64,000 nt of DNA from Zhengitettix transpicula (taxonomy: Eukaryota > Arthropoda > Insecta > Orthoptera > Tetrigidae), in contig CM073590.1 of the NCBI GenBank assembly GCA_037074705.1, forward strand, positions 53,213,895-53,277,894, in the 5' to 3' direction. Each line of letters opens with the position of its first letter. Positions within the stretch are counted from its first letter, which is position 1. The position numbers and the translations under genes were made by a program. Under the pieces are notes generated by a model, which saw only the letters and a list, made by a program, of their open reading frames with translations, did no database searches and was not told the origin of the DNA. Shown piece after piece: positions 47,251 to 60,244 of this stretch.

Positions 47251-49379
47251 TTTAACGGGAGAGGACTCAGATCCTTGTATAACAAAGACATAATGTTCCG
47301 GAAATGTACATTATGACCACTTTGATCGTACGCAGTGTAAATTCAACTCCGAAGTTATTTACTTATTTTATTAGATGAACTTATAACAATTATCATAATA
47401 CTTATTTCAAGTGTTAGCAAGATGCGCTAACTAAATGTTAAATACCATTTAAATCGTTTCACAGATGATCCGCACGTTTCCTGAGCTGCTTTTAGTCTGG
47501 GACGAATGTCAGTTATTTGAATATTTCAATGGTCTAGTTCCAGGAGATCAACGCAATTTATTTTCTTTGTTACCTCCGAAGACAGGTCAGACACAGGAAT
47601 AAACTTTCATGACATCTCAGAGTAATGTGTTTACACTATTCTGCCAAGGCCACACTCCAAAAGCTACCGTAGTTCCTCGGAAAATGACGTTTTAATAAGG
47701 AAGTAGCGTTTCTTCGGTACAGAGGACCTGATGCGACCACTCCCGTTATTCTCGTCCTTGCCGCAATAGCACAGTTCGTTTTCAAAAAAACATTGACGAT
47801 TATTCAGTTTTAGTTTTTAGTATTTCACTGATACATAAATTTTTATTGTCATAAGTGAATATTATATTTGTGGTTTTTATTACAATTACAGTAGTTTTTC
47901 TGTTTGTGAACAATTGTGGAAAATGAGTAAAAATATATACAATCCTCAAGATGTAGATGAATTTCGTCGTCTTCTTGTAGAAAAAAATAATTGTGTCACG
48001 AATATTGTACCTGTGATATTGACTAGATTTAGAAAATACTGTGCACCACGTTTCAAGGAAACTAAAAAAACAATGTAAAACACAATATTGTGGAAAAAAG
48101 TGTGAAAGATTTTTGTGTATGCGTATACACAAAAATAATTTGTCAGGAATGCTATATCAAAACTTAAAAAAACATTGAAACAGTTTCGTATTAATGATTT
48201 TATTTTACCAAATATGTAATTATTTAGATTATGATATCTATACAATTATTATTTACGAACATTTCATCAGAATTTTCACAAAAGTAGAATACTTAAAAAA
48301 TCAATATTTTTTATAGTAGATTTCTTCAACAAATATTTTGAATAAAAGGGCAAATTTTAAGTAAACCAGACTGTAATTGGATATATGAATTATTTATATA
48401 TGCGTATGTAACTTGTCTGTACAAATATTCAAAATAATTGATTCAGAAAAGTCTACAGCAATAAAAGAATTAACTTTAAGTCCTCTGGACCTAGCGCAAC
48501 CAGCCGCGTTACTTTAGGGGACGCGACTAACGAAGGGTTAATTAACGATTTGATCTATAACGCAACTGGAGTAAAAGATAAAGAAACTATATTCAAATGT
48601 ATCCAAAGAAAATAACTTTAAACAATTGAAAATACAGAGAATATTTACCTCCAAGCGGCAAACAGAAAGAAGTTATCGACGCAGAGTGATATGTGCTCAA
48701 CAAAATGTGAACTGCGTCGCCCATTATGTAGCCAATGTCTCATCAGTGACGAAGGCAACGAATTCGAAATGCTAATGCGTTGACCATGCCGATGATTCGC
48801 ATGAATCGTGAAGCTTACGCCGAGGCCGCGGGTCATATGCGAGGAAAAGTTTAAAAATTTAGCGGCGTAAACTTAAAAGTGTTACGCTACAAAATTTATA
48901 AGCACCGCATTTCATGACCATTTAAGCAAACAATATAAAATAAAATATTATGTGTTTCAAATTGTACAATACAGGCTCACACTGTAAATTATATTTTATA
49001 GTAATAAATAAATTCGTAATAATTTATATACTAAATTATTTTTTTTAATTGCATTGAATTCTGTAAATTTTGGTGCGAACAGCTTCTGGTAATAAAAGTA
49101 ATGGCGTAAATTCCAGGTATATTTACAAAACCACTAAGAATCTCCGTACCACAAATAAACAGGGGCAGGGAGCGATGACAACTTGTCTTGGAGGACGCTA
49201 AAAGTAGTAACCTATTGACTATTGTCAAAAAGGCACAATATGTCTCAGAATATGATTCATTATAGGAATTTATATTTTCAACATGGAGTAGGATGGACCT
49301 AAGCGTCTGTAGTTATGAGTAGTAACAATGGAATCGAAATAATTGTACAAACTGAATACTAGAAAATAATAATTCACTA
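47251..49379. other. Unassigned; weak exon-like frame at 48648-48836
   Basis: Mostly AT-rich. At 48648-48836 a 63-residue minus-strand frame begins with ATG in a CpG-richer context and ends where the minus strand reads 'TTGGAGGTAAAT', a good 5' splice donor consensus. No homology is recognised and no second exon was found, so it is recorded only as a candidate. Confidence 0.3.
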
Positions 49380-49480
49380 CTGAAGTGGGAGGCAATATAC
49401 TGTAATAAGCACAATTAATAGGTCGTTTAATTAATTTAATGAATTTGAAGAATTCGAGCCCCACGTTGTGGAACCCAAAA
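49380..49480 (-). other. LTR leader with tRNA-Lys primer binding site
   Basis: The plus strand at about 49451-49475 reads 'TTCGAGCCCCACGTTG' then 'TGGAACCCA', which follows the T-loop to 3' end of arthropod tRNA-Lys(CTT). On the minus strand this is the primer binding site directly after the LTR end (ATTACA, 49486-49481). About 15-18 bases of tRNA complementarity extend beyond the CCA-proximal part, where a few bases differ. The leader is followed by an ATTACA at 49406-49401 and then unrelated DNA. Confidence 0.7.
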
Positions 49481-50432
49481 TGTAATATACACAATTAATA
49501 CGTTAATTAAATGAAATTTTCCTCTCGTTGAAGCTATTAATGTAATAATTAACTGGAAGGCGTTAATTAAATAAAAGAATTAATAAAATTTACAAACAAT
49601 ATTTATTTATTTTGTAGCAAATAATTTTAAAATAACTACAAATATTAAATTCTCAGGGTCTTCACTGGGTTTAGTAATGGACACATCAATTATATTTAAA
49701 AATCTTATTAACAAACAAATCCCATTTACCTAAACAATACGTCGATAGAACTAAACTAAAAAGATGAGAAATTAGCTTGACAATTGAAATAGAACGAAAT
49801 TTAAAAGTAAAGAAATTGACCCTGATTAACAATTTAAAAAGAGAACAAAATCTGACTTCTTTCTCTTAATAACATTTACATAAATAATTGTTTTGTAATT
49901 TGTTACTCTCATCAGGAACTCGGATGATCCTCCTTTTTTGTCAGCTATCTGTTGACTGCTTGCCTTAGGTGAATTCTGTGGTTTGTAGATTTGCTAGTCT
50001 TTACTGTTTTGGACTTAAACTGCAATTTTACTATTTCTGGCTGTCTATGGACGTAAAACTGCTTTTACTTAGCAAGTCTCGATGTAATGCTTTCGTGAAT
50101 GTTTTTACTTTATCCTCAACTCACAACTTTGTTTAATAGTAATACAATAAACGACGGCTAGTCTCTGCTCAAGTATCACTTGTTCCGTCCTCCGAAATGT
50201 CCCGGCACCAACCAACTCTGTTAAATTCTGATCACCAACTCTGTTGAATTCTCGTCACCAACTGAACTATCGTCTTTAGTTTTTAGCGCGCATACGCCAT
50301 TTTGACCTTCCGACAAAGCAACAGAGCTGGTCTACATTGTCGCTATGGAAGCTCCTGCCGCAATAATAGATTTCTCAAACAATTTAAATTTTTATATTCA
50401 AACAATTAATGTCCTAATTAATTGGCATTACA
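49481..50432 (-). mobile_element. LTR family L, copy 3 (minus)
   Basis: On the minus strand it starts 'TGTAATGCCAATTAATTAGG' at 50432 and ends ATTACA at 49481, about 950 bp. Landmarks: 'GACAATGTAGACCAGC', a GC-rich U3 with 'GCGTATGCGCGCTAAAAAC' (about 50298-50280), repeated 'TTCAACAGAGTTGGTG', 'GTAAATGTTATTAAGAGAAA', 'GTCAGATTTTGTTCTCTTTT', 'TAAACCCAGTGAAGACCCTG' and AATAAATA. It is the copy that best shows primer site and ends. The 3' side also carries a TGTAAT box at 49541 that resembles the one at 49481, so a small tail duplication is possible. Confidence 0.8.
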
Positions 50433-53400
50433 ATACCAAAGAACATAAGAAGTACAGAAAATACAGATATAACATAAAATACAGATAAGTAGAGAGAGCT
50501 CAGATAAAAAAATACCAGAGAGTCTGTATGACCGCCAGGGGAATGTTTATTAAATCATTGATTTTATTGACTCCATCAGTTCTCGTTAGAGGAAATAGGG
50601 TACATCATAAAGAAAATCAAAAATATTTATTATAAACTTTTGTAGGTTAATCTAGGACAAACCTGGAAATTTCTCATCAGTAAAATGATGGTTGTTTAAA
50701 CTTTGAATATACACCATCGCATAGCCGAGATAGAATATTTTGCCATCTTATCTATTTAAATTTGCTACGTGCCAATACATTTATATAGGCAGAGTATACT
50801 GATCCGATTCAGTACACTCGTAAAATGATACATTTATTAAACTTTTTCATTAATTTAATTGTATGAATTTCTGAAAATCATTTTACATTATTGTGATAAA
50901 TTGCAACACCATTAAAAACGAAAATGATAATATATTTTATCAAACTACCAAACACTAAATATTATAATGAAATTAAACAGGTAATTCGTGCAATTATACA
51001 ATATAAATTACGTCTCATATATATATATATTCTTAAAAATTTGCATGTTCTATTTATTATAACTTCAAACATTATGTTGAAACGAATATAATTGATTTTT
51101 ATGGTGTGTAAATATTACATATTATTGGAGGCGATTTATATGTTAAACTAAATTTGTATATGTTGCACCAAATAATAGCCAGTAAATAGGATTTTTAAGT
51201 AATAACTATTCAAATATTCTAAATATAATTTAAGTCGAAATAAACTTAATTCATTTTATACCATATTAATATTTTTCCACAGTTTCGGATTTAGAAATAT
51301 TGCACTACACGTGCTTTCGTCATAACAGATTATTATTGTTTTGTCGTTTAAATTATGGTTTGGGTATTTTAAATAACAAAAAACAATTAATATTCAATTA
51401 AGGTTAGTATTAATCTTTTAATTTAAATGGCTGGTACAACTCACTTATAAATATATTTAATTATATATTGTTTTCCAAATGCTAATGCCACAAACTGACG
51501 AAATCTCAACTTTTAAAAATAAATATATGAGACTGGTATTTGGTTCTTTATTTGAATATTATAATATTTAAACGAGTCGTGGGACTTGCAGTAATCTGCA
51601 AAATGAGATGAACGTTAAGTTTGTTACTTTCCAAAAAAATTACACATTCATTGAAACCATATTATGACTTACGTGTACATTAATTAATTTCTACTGCTTA
51701 AATCTCTAACTTATAATGAGCTTGCAAATCTAAAATCGGCGTTCGTTGTAAAATGACTTCATTTCACTATAATAAGTAGATTAAAATTATTGGTACGAGC
51801 ATTAGTTTTATATCCTCATATGATTAATCATAGCAAAATTGATGACATTCAAGTCAACCATGTAACAAATATCGTCTACAATTCCTAGTCATATCCTTAA
51901 CACAACACTGTTTATTAAATATAAGATTATGATCAGAGGACTTTGTAATAATACGAGCTTAATCATTTAGTCAACAGTAAATATAAATGGTATCTTCTTC
52001 TGAAAACCACATCACTAATAGCACATGAATTTTATCGACCTCAGTAAAGCACAAAGGCTTAATATGTATTTGGCGAAAATTAAGGGGAACAATCTGAAAC
52101 CGCCCCAACAATGCAAGTCCTTCAAGTTGAATAGTTCTATTATTCGTTCAACCCTGATATTTTTACAGACACCGATTTTTATTCCACCTGCAACCTCTTA
52201 CCGTCTTCTTAAATTAATTCGAATTCCTACTGGGAACTGCGAACTCCTAAGAACTTAGAAAATTTACGTATATGGTTGTTACATTACCGGAGCTATATCA
52301 AGGATTAATTGAATTTTAGTATATATTTTGTCTATTTTATGTATATTCTAATAACCAACAATATATCTAATGAAACGATTTTCTAAATTATTCAATATTT
52401 GTATTATCAGCGTAATATTTTGGCCAGGGTATTGGAGGCAACAGTCATCATTGTGTAAGAATGTGGAGTGTTTCGGGAGTATTATTGTAGGCGGTGTGTA
52501 ATATTGGAAGCTTTGAAAAAATGTGCAGTCTCCGAATGCCGATGACCAAGAACGGTCAACAGTCTCCGATCCGACCTGACCGGGTGCAGTTAGTTTCAGT
52601 CCCTGTGCGTTGCAGTCAGTGAGGACTGATTATTATGATTGCTTGTAGACCCTGCTAATTATTGTATAAGTCGACGTGTAAAAGATGGATTATCAAGGTT
52701 GCTGATGTTAAAAATACTGACGAAGACAAACTTTTAAGTTATTATAAGAAAAGTTGTATTGGCTGTCGTTGAACGACAAAGATGGTGATCGGGAGATTTA
52801 AGCTTTTCTAAAGGCACTGATGAAATTAACATTCCCTCCTCATTGGTAAATAAATCACTTATTGACTAATAGATTAATTTAGAATTAAATACTTTTTCGA
52901 GCTTATATAAATAAACACCCGGGCAACGCCTGGCACCCACCTAGTAGCATTATATCAGTTCAACCGAAACGACTTGGTATAAATATATTTAGTAATACCC
53001 AACACAATATTAAACATTTAAAAGGTAATAAAATTGAAAACAAAGCTATAAAACTTTCGCAGCCATATTTCATGAATTATTTTACTTCTAGAATTTATAG
53101 CAAATAAATCAAGACGATTGCATTTTAAACTGCTATTATGTTACACTCGGTAGCAGTTATAAGGATTAAAAAAAAACAAATAATACATCCTCATACGAAA
53201 CAAATAATACAATTAAATTATTGAAGATAAGCTCTCGAAAAATTAAAATCAAATATTTTGACTGTTTAATGTGCTTGACATTACACTAAACTTTTCACTT
53301 CAACTTCACGAATAATTACATGACGACAAAATTTCTGTAAATAATAATATGTAACGTACAAAATTATGTAGTTCAATATGTAGGTATTGATAAATAATCA

Positions 53401-53751
53401 TTTCTGTACAATTTCTATACATATTTTCTAATTCCACCTTAACGTTAGTGTCTGTGAAATATAACATAATAGTGAAACGGCTGCTGATGTCATTGGTGAA
53501 ACACAATCGATCAAATGAACAAAATTATTTGGGTGTTTCGAAATTTGAGGTTAGGTTGATGTCATTGTACCATTTACTACTCTCAACTATACTGTCAAAC
53601 TACACATTATATATACGATGATAGCTTTGGAGATAGTTGCTTTCATGATAATAGCTATTAAGGAAAATATAATCGTTTATATAACGATGCTCAGTTCTAA
53701 TTAGTAGCTAAAATTATTTTTCTAATTGCTCCAATGTACCATTTTCATATA
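50433..53751. other. AT-rich stretch with one hairpin-repeat head
   Basis: Largely AT-rich and gene-free. At 52915-52945 'CACCCGGGCAACGCCTGGCA' followed by 'CCCACCTAGTA' is the GC hairpin head of the repeat at 5.6, 8.3 and 11.5 kb in reverse; little of the body is kept. A more balanced block lies at 52440-52830 without recognised content. Confidence 0.55.
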
Positions 53752-54115
53752 TACAGGGTGGTCAGAAAAGGTCTGAAAATATTCTAATATGTTGAAGGGT
53801 AGGTTGTAGTAGAAAATGTTAAGAAAAAAATTCGATACGTTGCGCCGTTTCCGATTTAATTTGCTTCGAAGTTAGCCAATTCAAGCAGTTCGCCAGATGC
53901 GGTGTTGACAAATGTGTTCTCCGTTTGATTAGCTAAAACCTAACAAAACAGGAAAAAAAACAGTAGCTAATTAGACGGAGCAAGGATTGAGCTCAAACCA
54001 ACAGGTCACTCAACAGTCTCATGCCTCTATGCTGTGAGTACAGCTAATATTCATTGTATCAGCTTGTGTAGTAGGAGTGGGTACGCTTTTTAACTTACGT
54101 AGTTCCTCCAATAAA
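53752..54115 (+). repeat. Terminus-like repeat starting TATACAGGGTGGTC
   Basis: 'TATACAGGGTGGTCAGAAAA' at 53752 resembles the 5' terminus of insect DUF4817-type elements, as seen inverted near 19770. A leader-like region follows, but no HTH frame was found. The right end is approximate. Confidence 0.4.
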
Positions 54116-54279
54116 GCATTTATTTATGTTTGGTTCCAAGCTACCTGAAACCGGCAATTAGTGTGTACATAAACCTTGTATGATTTCCTTTTCGTGCGGA
54201 AGCCACGTTTAAATATGAACTGATTTCACTGAATACAGTCAAAATTACACGCGCTACCTTAAGAGATTTAAATGTACTT

Positions 54280-54715
54280 CCGCTGTACTAAACGAAGCAA
54301 AATTACATTTAAATTACATTGAGAGTGTGAGAAATACTCACAGTACCACTGAGATTAAAAAAACACGCCCGGTATTTTATAGAATGAAAATTACTTGCTT
54401 ACCTTAACAGAGTCAAAAATACTCACAAAACAAGTAGCTTAAGAGAGTGAAAAATACTTTCGGTTCCTTAAGAGACTTAAAAAAATCTCGATAGGTTAAA
54501 AGAATAAAAAATACGGTATTTTAAGAAAGACAAAAAACTTCCATTACTTCTGTCACCCTAGTGTGTCAAAAGCACTCTCGGTACCGTAAGAACGTGATAC
54601 ATATTCCGGGTACCCCAAATGAGTCTAAAATACTCCTGCTACATTAAGGGGTTCCAAAATATCTCGGTTCTTAAAGAGTCAAAAATACTCCCTGTAATAT
54701 AGAATGTATATAAAA
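54280..54715 (-). repeat. 29-bp minisatellite, array 2 (inverted)
   Basis: Units such as 'GAGTCAAAAATACTCCC', 'GGTTCCTTAAGAGACTT' and 'GGTACCGTAAGAACG' are the reverse complement of the array at 44340. Spacing is about 29-33 bp with insertions, so it is more degraded than array 1. Confidence 0.85.
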
Positions 54716-56289
54716 TTCCATCGCCACCTCCATAGGTGATACCCTGACTGTTATACCACTGCAATATTTGTTTCGTATCGAAAGTAACATCTGTACAAAA
54801 TTTGGTAGAATTCGCTGCACGTGTTTAATATTGTACCCAGAAGATTTCTTTTCCCTTCCATCCTCACCCCTATGGATTGAAGTACAATTTAACCGACAAA
54901 TTAAATGTCATAATGAAGTAGTGCAAAATTTAATGTATGTTACTTATAAAACCGTACACGAAATTTTATATTATTCACGCAGTGGCTAAATAGTGTTTAC
55001 AGTGTAATGATTATGTCCATTACATGGTTGTTTTTTTTATTGCCTCCATTTCTTGTAGTAGCGAACAGTTTTATTGTTGTGACAATGTTGTGATGACACG
55101 GACAAAATGCCGCCAATCCATTTGTGCTGTTATCAATTATTGTGCGAATTTCTATGGCTTTAATTATTAGTTTGTGCTTAATCGTTAGTTACACAGCGTA
55201 AGTAATTATGATAATTTATTTTTTAGTTTATTTCAGTCTTATAACATCTGTGTGGTATATTCTGAAACAGATACCCTATATTATAAATGTAATTACTTAT
55301 GCAAAATCTGTGACAAATCCGATTGCTTCATAAAAGAACTGGCTGAGGATAATCTGTCTATCAATAGTCCACGTTGTTTCACATTTCTCTTCCAATTTCA
55401 ATTTATAATACATTCTAACTAACTTTCACCATTGTCGCTACTGCTTTGTATTTACTAGTAAATATACGTATTGACATTCAAATCCTAGGTGCTTCGTGCT
55501 TCTATTAATACTCTCGAAGCATATAACGGTGATGTGATTTTCCGTTTATGTTCATTTATGTATGACGCACCTTACAATTTGAGGACGCTTGGTTACCATA
55601 AATTATATTTATATATTTGATTGTTTATTTATTTAATTACAAATATTTATTTTAATTTTATTTACTAAAGAGTAATTAAGTAATGGGTTACCACGTTATT
55701 AACTGATTTTGAGAAACTTTAGAGAGAGACAACAAACAACCAATTTTATAATCACGCTTTAAAAATAAAAAACATTCAATTGATTTAAATACCAAAAGTA
55801 AATCTATACTTAATCAAATTTTAAAACATTAACATTATTGATACTATTTGAATTTAGCGTCTTGTTTTCTGAGTTTTGATGTAAAACAATATTTGCAACA
55901 CGAAGCATTAATTCGCAGCAAAGCAAAGCAATAGATTACAGATAGGATTAATTTCATTCATTCAATGACAAGGCGTCTTTCCTTCTCAATAAACCTCTCA
56001 GGTAGCCTTCACCTGGTCATCGTTTCGGATACGTTCTTCGGATCACCAGTTGTGCCAAAACCTCAAGTCAACGCTTACTCACTGACACACGAGTCTCACA
56101 TGTAGTTCACCACTTAATCTTAATTCAGGAATGTTTTTAACCCGAACTAGTACACTCTATACTCAGAATTCTGAGATTGGAGTTTGGACACTTCAATCAC
56201 TGAATTTCGGTGCTTGAATTTTGATACCTGAATCTGAATCAGAATTGGTGCATGAATATAAGTTTTAATGTTGCTGTTGAGTTTCGCAG
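54716..56289. other. Unassigned AT-rich stretch
   Basis: No gene recognised. A short imperfect run of 'AATTC..GAATTT' words occurs at 56155-56240. Confidence 0.5.
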
Positions 56290-56838
56290 GATTCTCTCGC
56301 AGGTAACCTGCGAGGGATGTTCTCTCGCAGGCAGAACCTTTTAGGAAAGATACGAAGAGGCTACCTTTGGGGATGCCTTTTCCTCTCCGATTTTGAACTA
56401 AGGTTCCCACAAGCCGAGGCACCTCGGCCTGTTTTGAGAGGTGTATGTTCCGGGGTCGCAGACCTTGGGCATACGGTAAGAGTTGTTCGCTATTCCCATT
56501 GGAATAGTCGGCCAGCTGCCTCCTAAACTGGTCGAGGCACGGAGAAGGGAATGCTGCGTCCCCACAACAAACTCCTCTCCCGCTATCGGAAGGGCGTGGG
56601 ACAAGTACCCAATGCCCGACCTACCTGATGCAGGTTTTTCTAGGGTTTTCGCAGCATTTCTTTAGGCGAATGCCGGGTAGGATCCTTAAACCATAGCCCG
56701 GGGGCCCTAGTTAACCCTTGGCTACCTTCCTCTACCCTTCCGCATCCCCCCTTTCAGATCCCTTCCTATGCTATTAAAGGGGAGTTGCCCAAAGTGGATT
56801 TCCTCATGTAGCCTGTTGCCCTAAAAAAATTAAAAAAA
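56290..56838 (+). mobile_element. SINE-like family, fullest copy (5)
   Basis: The most complete copy, about 550 bp. Order of landmarks: 'CTGCGAGGGATGTTCTCTCG' (56308), 'AGGCTACCTTTGGGGATGCC', 'CACAAGCCGAGGCACCTCGG', 'AGACCTTGGGCATACGGTAA', 'GGCCAGCTGCCTCCTAAACT', 'GTGGGACAAGTACCCAATGC', 'CTACCTGATGCAGGTTTTTC', 'CATAGCCCGGGGGCCCTAGT', 'CTTCCGCATCCCCCCTTTCA', 'AAAGGGGAGTTGCC', 'CTCATGTAGCCTGTTGCCCT', A-rich tail. I see no clear tRNA-type A and B boxes, and no RT. Confidence 0.85.
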
Positions 56839-56854
56839 AAATTCTAGCGATCTC

Positions 56855-57215
56855 AAAGAAGAATGCGAGGGCTGTTCTCTCGCAGATGAAACTTCCCAGA
56901 GAGCTCTAGGGAGGCTACCTTTGGGGATGCCTTCACATCTCTCTGGTTTTTGAACTAACATACCGAGGCACATCGGCCTGTTTTGAGAGGTGTATGTTCC
57001 GCTGACCTTGAGCATACGGTAAGAGTTGTCCACTATTCCTATTTGATCCTGCATCACTTTTAGCCGAATTCCTGGTAGGATCCTTAAACTACAGCCCGGG
57101 GACCCTACTTTACCCTTGGCTACGTTCCTCTTTCCTTCTGCATCCCCTTCCTATGCTATTAAAGGGGAGTTGCCACCACGTGGATTACCCTCACGTAGTC
57201 TTATACCCCCAAACA
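56855..57215 (+). mobile_element. SINE-like family copy 6, internally deleted
   Basis: Follows copy 5 after a short A/T-rich spacer in the same orientation. Starts 'GCGAGGGCTGTTCTCTCGCA' and keeps both ends, but jumps from 'GTTGTCCACTATTCCTATTT' near 57045 to 'GATCCTGCATCACTTTTAGC', losing about 200 bp of the middle. Confidence 0.85.
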
Positions 57216-58149
57216 TTTTCTGGCTAGTCAACCCAAAATAAGAGATGCCAATAATAGTATCTCATCAATTTATTTGCATGTTTTCGTCGTATTTATTGTA
57301 ATTTTCCCACGTATTAACGTCTGTTGTTTACGCCTCCAGCGTCACATCTGTTCTTTCCCGCAAAGAGCATCGTTCTCGTCACTCTTAAAAGTTTTATTGT
57401 CCTAAATTACGTCTGTCTTGGGAAACTCTCCACCAGCATACCTCAAACTGTCGTTGGTAAATGTTTAATAATTCGATCATTTACATACAATTACGCTTTT
57501 TCATAACTTGTGTTTTTGTTCTCTAAAATTACTTCCGAAAAAAAAAAGTGATCGTTACGTATTACACATCTCTGGAATTCCGTTTGTTCGAAGAATGCGA
57601 TTTCTTTATTCTTAATTTTTGTTAATTTGTGCCCTATGACAGATTTTAGTCCGTAATTTCTTAAGTCTAGTGACTTAATTTACCCATCACACTCACAACG
57701 TTATAATACAGCTCTTACTTCTTGTACTAACCATTCATATATATGCTTTACGGCTGTACGCTATGTGTGAAAAATTTTAATTGTTATCATTTCCAGCATT
57801 TTAAATTTAATTTGTATTAAATTCTAATTGCAGTTTTCTACACGTCTAATTTTAAATCTCGGACTTACTGGTACGTAAGGAGTAAATTTTTAAAATTACG
57901 AATCTATAGATCGTTCATGTATTTACGTGAAAATATTATTACATAAGTCATTAATAATTATTGAAATTATATGTTTAATTTTAAATTCGATTTTTAGTTT
58001 TTTGTATACATACATTTAAATCACATTTAATTTAATAAACCAATATTTTCTCATATTTTCAAGTTAATTTACCTGCGTATTTGTTTCTTGGTATAAAGAC
58101 GTATGATGCCTCAACACAATCTACCACGTTTTTAATAGAATAAAAATAA
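57216..58149. other. Unassigned AT-rich stretch
   Basis: No coding pattern seen. Confidence 0.5.
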
Positions 58150-59212
58150 TTTCAACAAATAAAAAAACTTTCTCTGTGTGCCTTCATCCATCGCGTATAA
58201 TCACAGAAAGAAAATAAGCATGAGATGGTAATTTCTTTACCTTTTTTTTCTTGTGCTTTAAAATTGCGGTTATGATGCCAGATAGTTTTCATTTCCTTTG
58301 ACGGTGTATAGGCGTTGAGGGTTTTTTCTGCCCTTTGATTAATTTTATTTGTTATTCTACATTTGTTAAGTTGACAATATTGATAATGGCACTTCATTTT
58401 TATGCCAGAAGCGTTGTTGTTTGCTGCCTATTTTTTGTACAGCGTGTATTTTGTGGCCTCCAGTTGGGCTCTGTCATACATACCTCTTTTCTGTATTTCT
58501 TCTTTTATTGTTAAGGAAGCTGTTTCATTGGGTAGAATATAATTTTTGTATTTCTGAGAGCACATAGTATTGTTCGGAGTATTTTATTTTGAAATGTTTG
58601 TAATCGTTTCAGGTGCGATTGCCAAACAGTAGCAATTGTTTTATGATGGAGTTGTAAATATTAATATTGTATTTTGTTTGGATATGTTCATTTTTTTAAA
58701 TCGAGAGGAATTTCATAAAAATTTTGTAAGCCTTTTGTAATTTATTTGTTCTTTATATTTTAATTTTTCGTCTAAAATTATTCCCAAGTATAGCTTCTGG
58801 TAACCATTCAAGTGTATTATTTTTATGGTTAGCTGTTTCCTCGGTCTTCTGCGGAATCTTTTACATAGAATTAAGGCTTGGCACTTCAGAGGATTTAATT
58901 TCATTTTGTTTTTGTGACAACAATTTCTCATTTTATCAAGTTGAATCTGTATTTTAACAGATGCACTATTTTGAGTTTTTCGAGTTCTAAAGAATGCCAT
59001 GTCGTCCGCATATAGTAGACTCAACCGTATCAGTTTTCGGGATATCATTAATGCATGGGTTGAATAATGTCGGTGATATTACATCCATTGCGGGACTCCC
59101 ACTTCTATATTTCTAGTGGAGGATATATGTTTGCCAAATTTTACTTTGAAAGTTTTGTCCCGTAGTTTGTTTGTGTGTACAATTTGTATATAAGATTCAT
59201 AAGGTTTATTGA

Positions 59213-59580
59213 GACCTTGGGCATACTGTAAGAGTTGTTCACTGTTCCCATTGGAACAGTCGACCAGCAGCCTCCTAAACTGGTCGAGGCACGGAGAATG
59301 GAATGCTGCGTCCCTACAGAAAACTCCTCTCCCGCTATCGGAAGGGTGTGGGACAAGTACCCAATCCCCGATCTACCTGATGCAGGTTTTCTAGGGTTTG
59401 TCCTGCATTACTTTTAGGCGAATTCCTGGTAGGATCCTTAAACTACAGCCCGGGGGCCCCTAGTTAACCCTTGGATACCTTCCTCTACCCTTCCGCATCC
59501 CCCCTTTCAAATCCCTTCCTATGCTATTAAAGGGGAGTTGCCACCACGTGGATTGCCCTCATGTAGCCTGTTACCCTGAA
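59213..59580 (+). mobile_element. SINE-like family copy 7, inside the Jockey LINE
   Basis: A 5'-truncated copy beginning 'GAGACCTTGGGCATACTGTA' and ending 'GTAGCCTGTTACCCTGAAAA', with nearly all 3' landmarks of copy 5. It separates RT motif A from motif B of the LINE and is in the opposite orientation to it. No clean target duplication was found, and a few codons of the LINE appear lost at the junction. Confidence 0.9.
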
Positions 59581-60244
59581 AATCGAAGTCCAGACATACC
59601 ACAGGTGTAGCTGCTTGAAAATTAAATGCATTTATAGTATGTTCGACCAGGCGAAGTAGTTGGTAGACTGTCTCATGTCTTTCTTTAAACCCGAATTGTT
59701 CCTTCCGTATTGTTTCAGCGCTTTTTTAATTGGGAGTAGCAAAATACGTTCAAAAATTTTCCCAATTGTATGTAGTAGACTTATGAGTCTGTAGTTTTTT
59801 GGAATAGATAAATCCGAATTTGGTTTTGGTATTGCAATTACTGTAAGGAAAATAGTGGAAGTTGAAGGCCGCATTAAATATGAGTTTTAGTTCTGTTGTA
59901 GCAGGAGGAGGGAGCTGTTTCATTTGTTGATTTCAAATTTTGTCTTTCATCAGGGAATTATTTATTTTAAGCTGTAGTATAATTTTTTTATCCATTTTTC
60001 TGTTGGTTCTGTTCTCTCGAGGATACATACATAATGGGTACGGTTTCCAGGACGCGGGCTGATGATTGAATTCCAAAATGTTCAGTTTTTATCTTCTCTG
60101 ACAGATTATCGTGATTTATCGTTTGGCTCAATTGAGTCTGGTAGGAATTCCGCTATTCCTAGCGCAGAGAATATATCCGTATTACCTTTTCTTGATGTTT
60201 CTTGTCATCAGCCAAATGTAATTTAAAGATACCATTAGTTTATC

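Noticed and set aside
49445..49475. tRNA-Lys gene
   Set aside because: Only the T-arm and 3' end are present; there are no D-arm or anticodon arms. The context directly next to an LTR end makes it a primer binding site.
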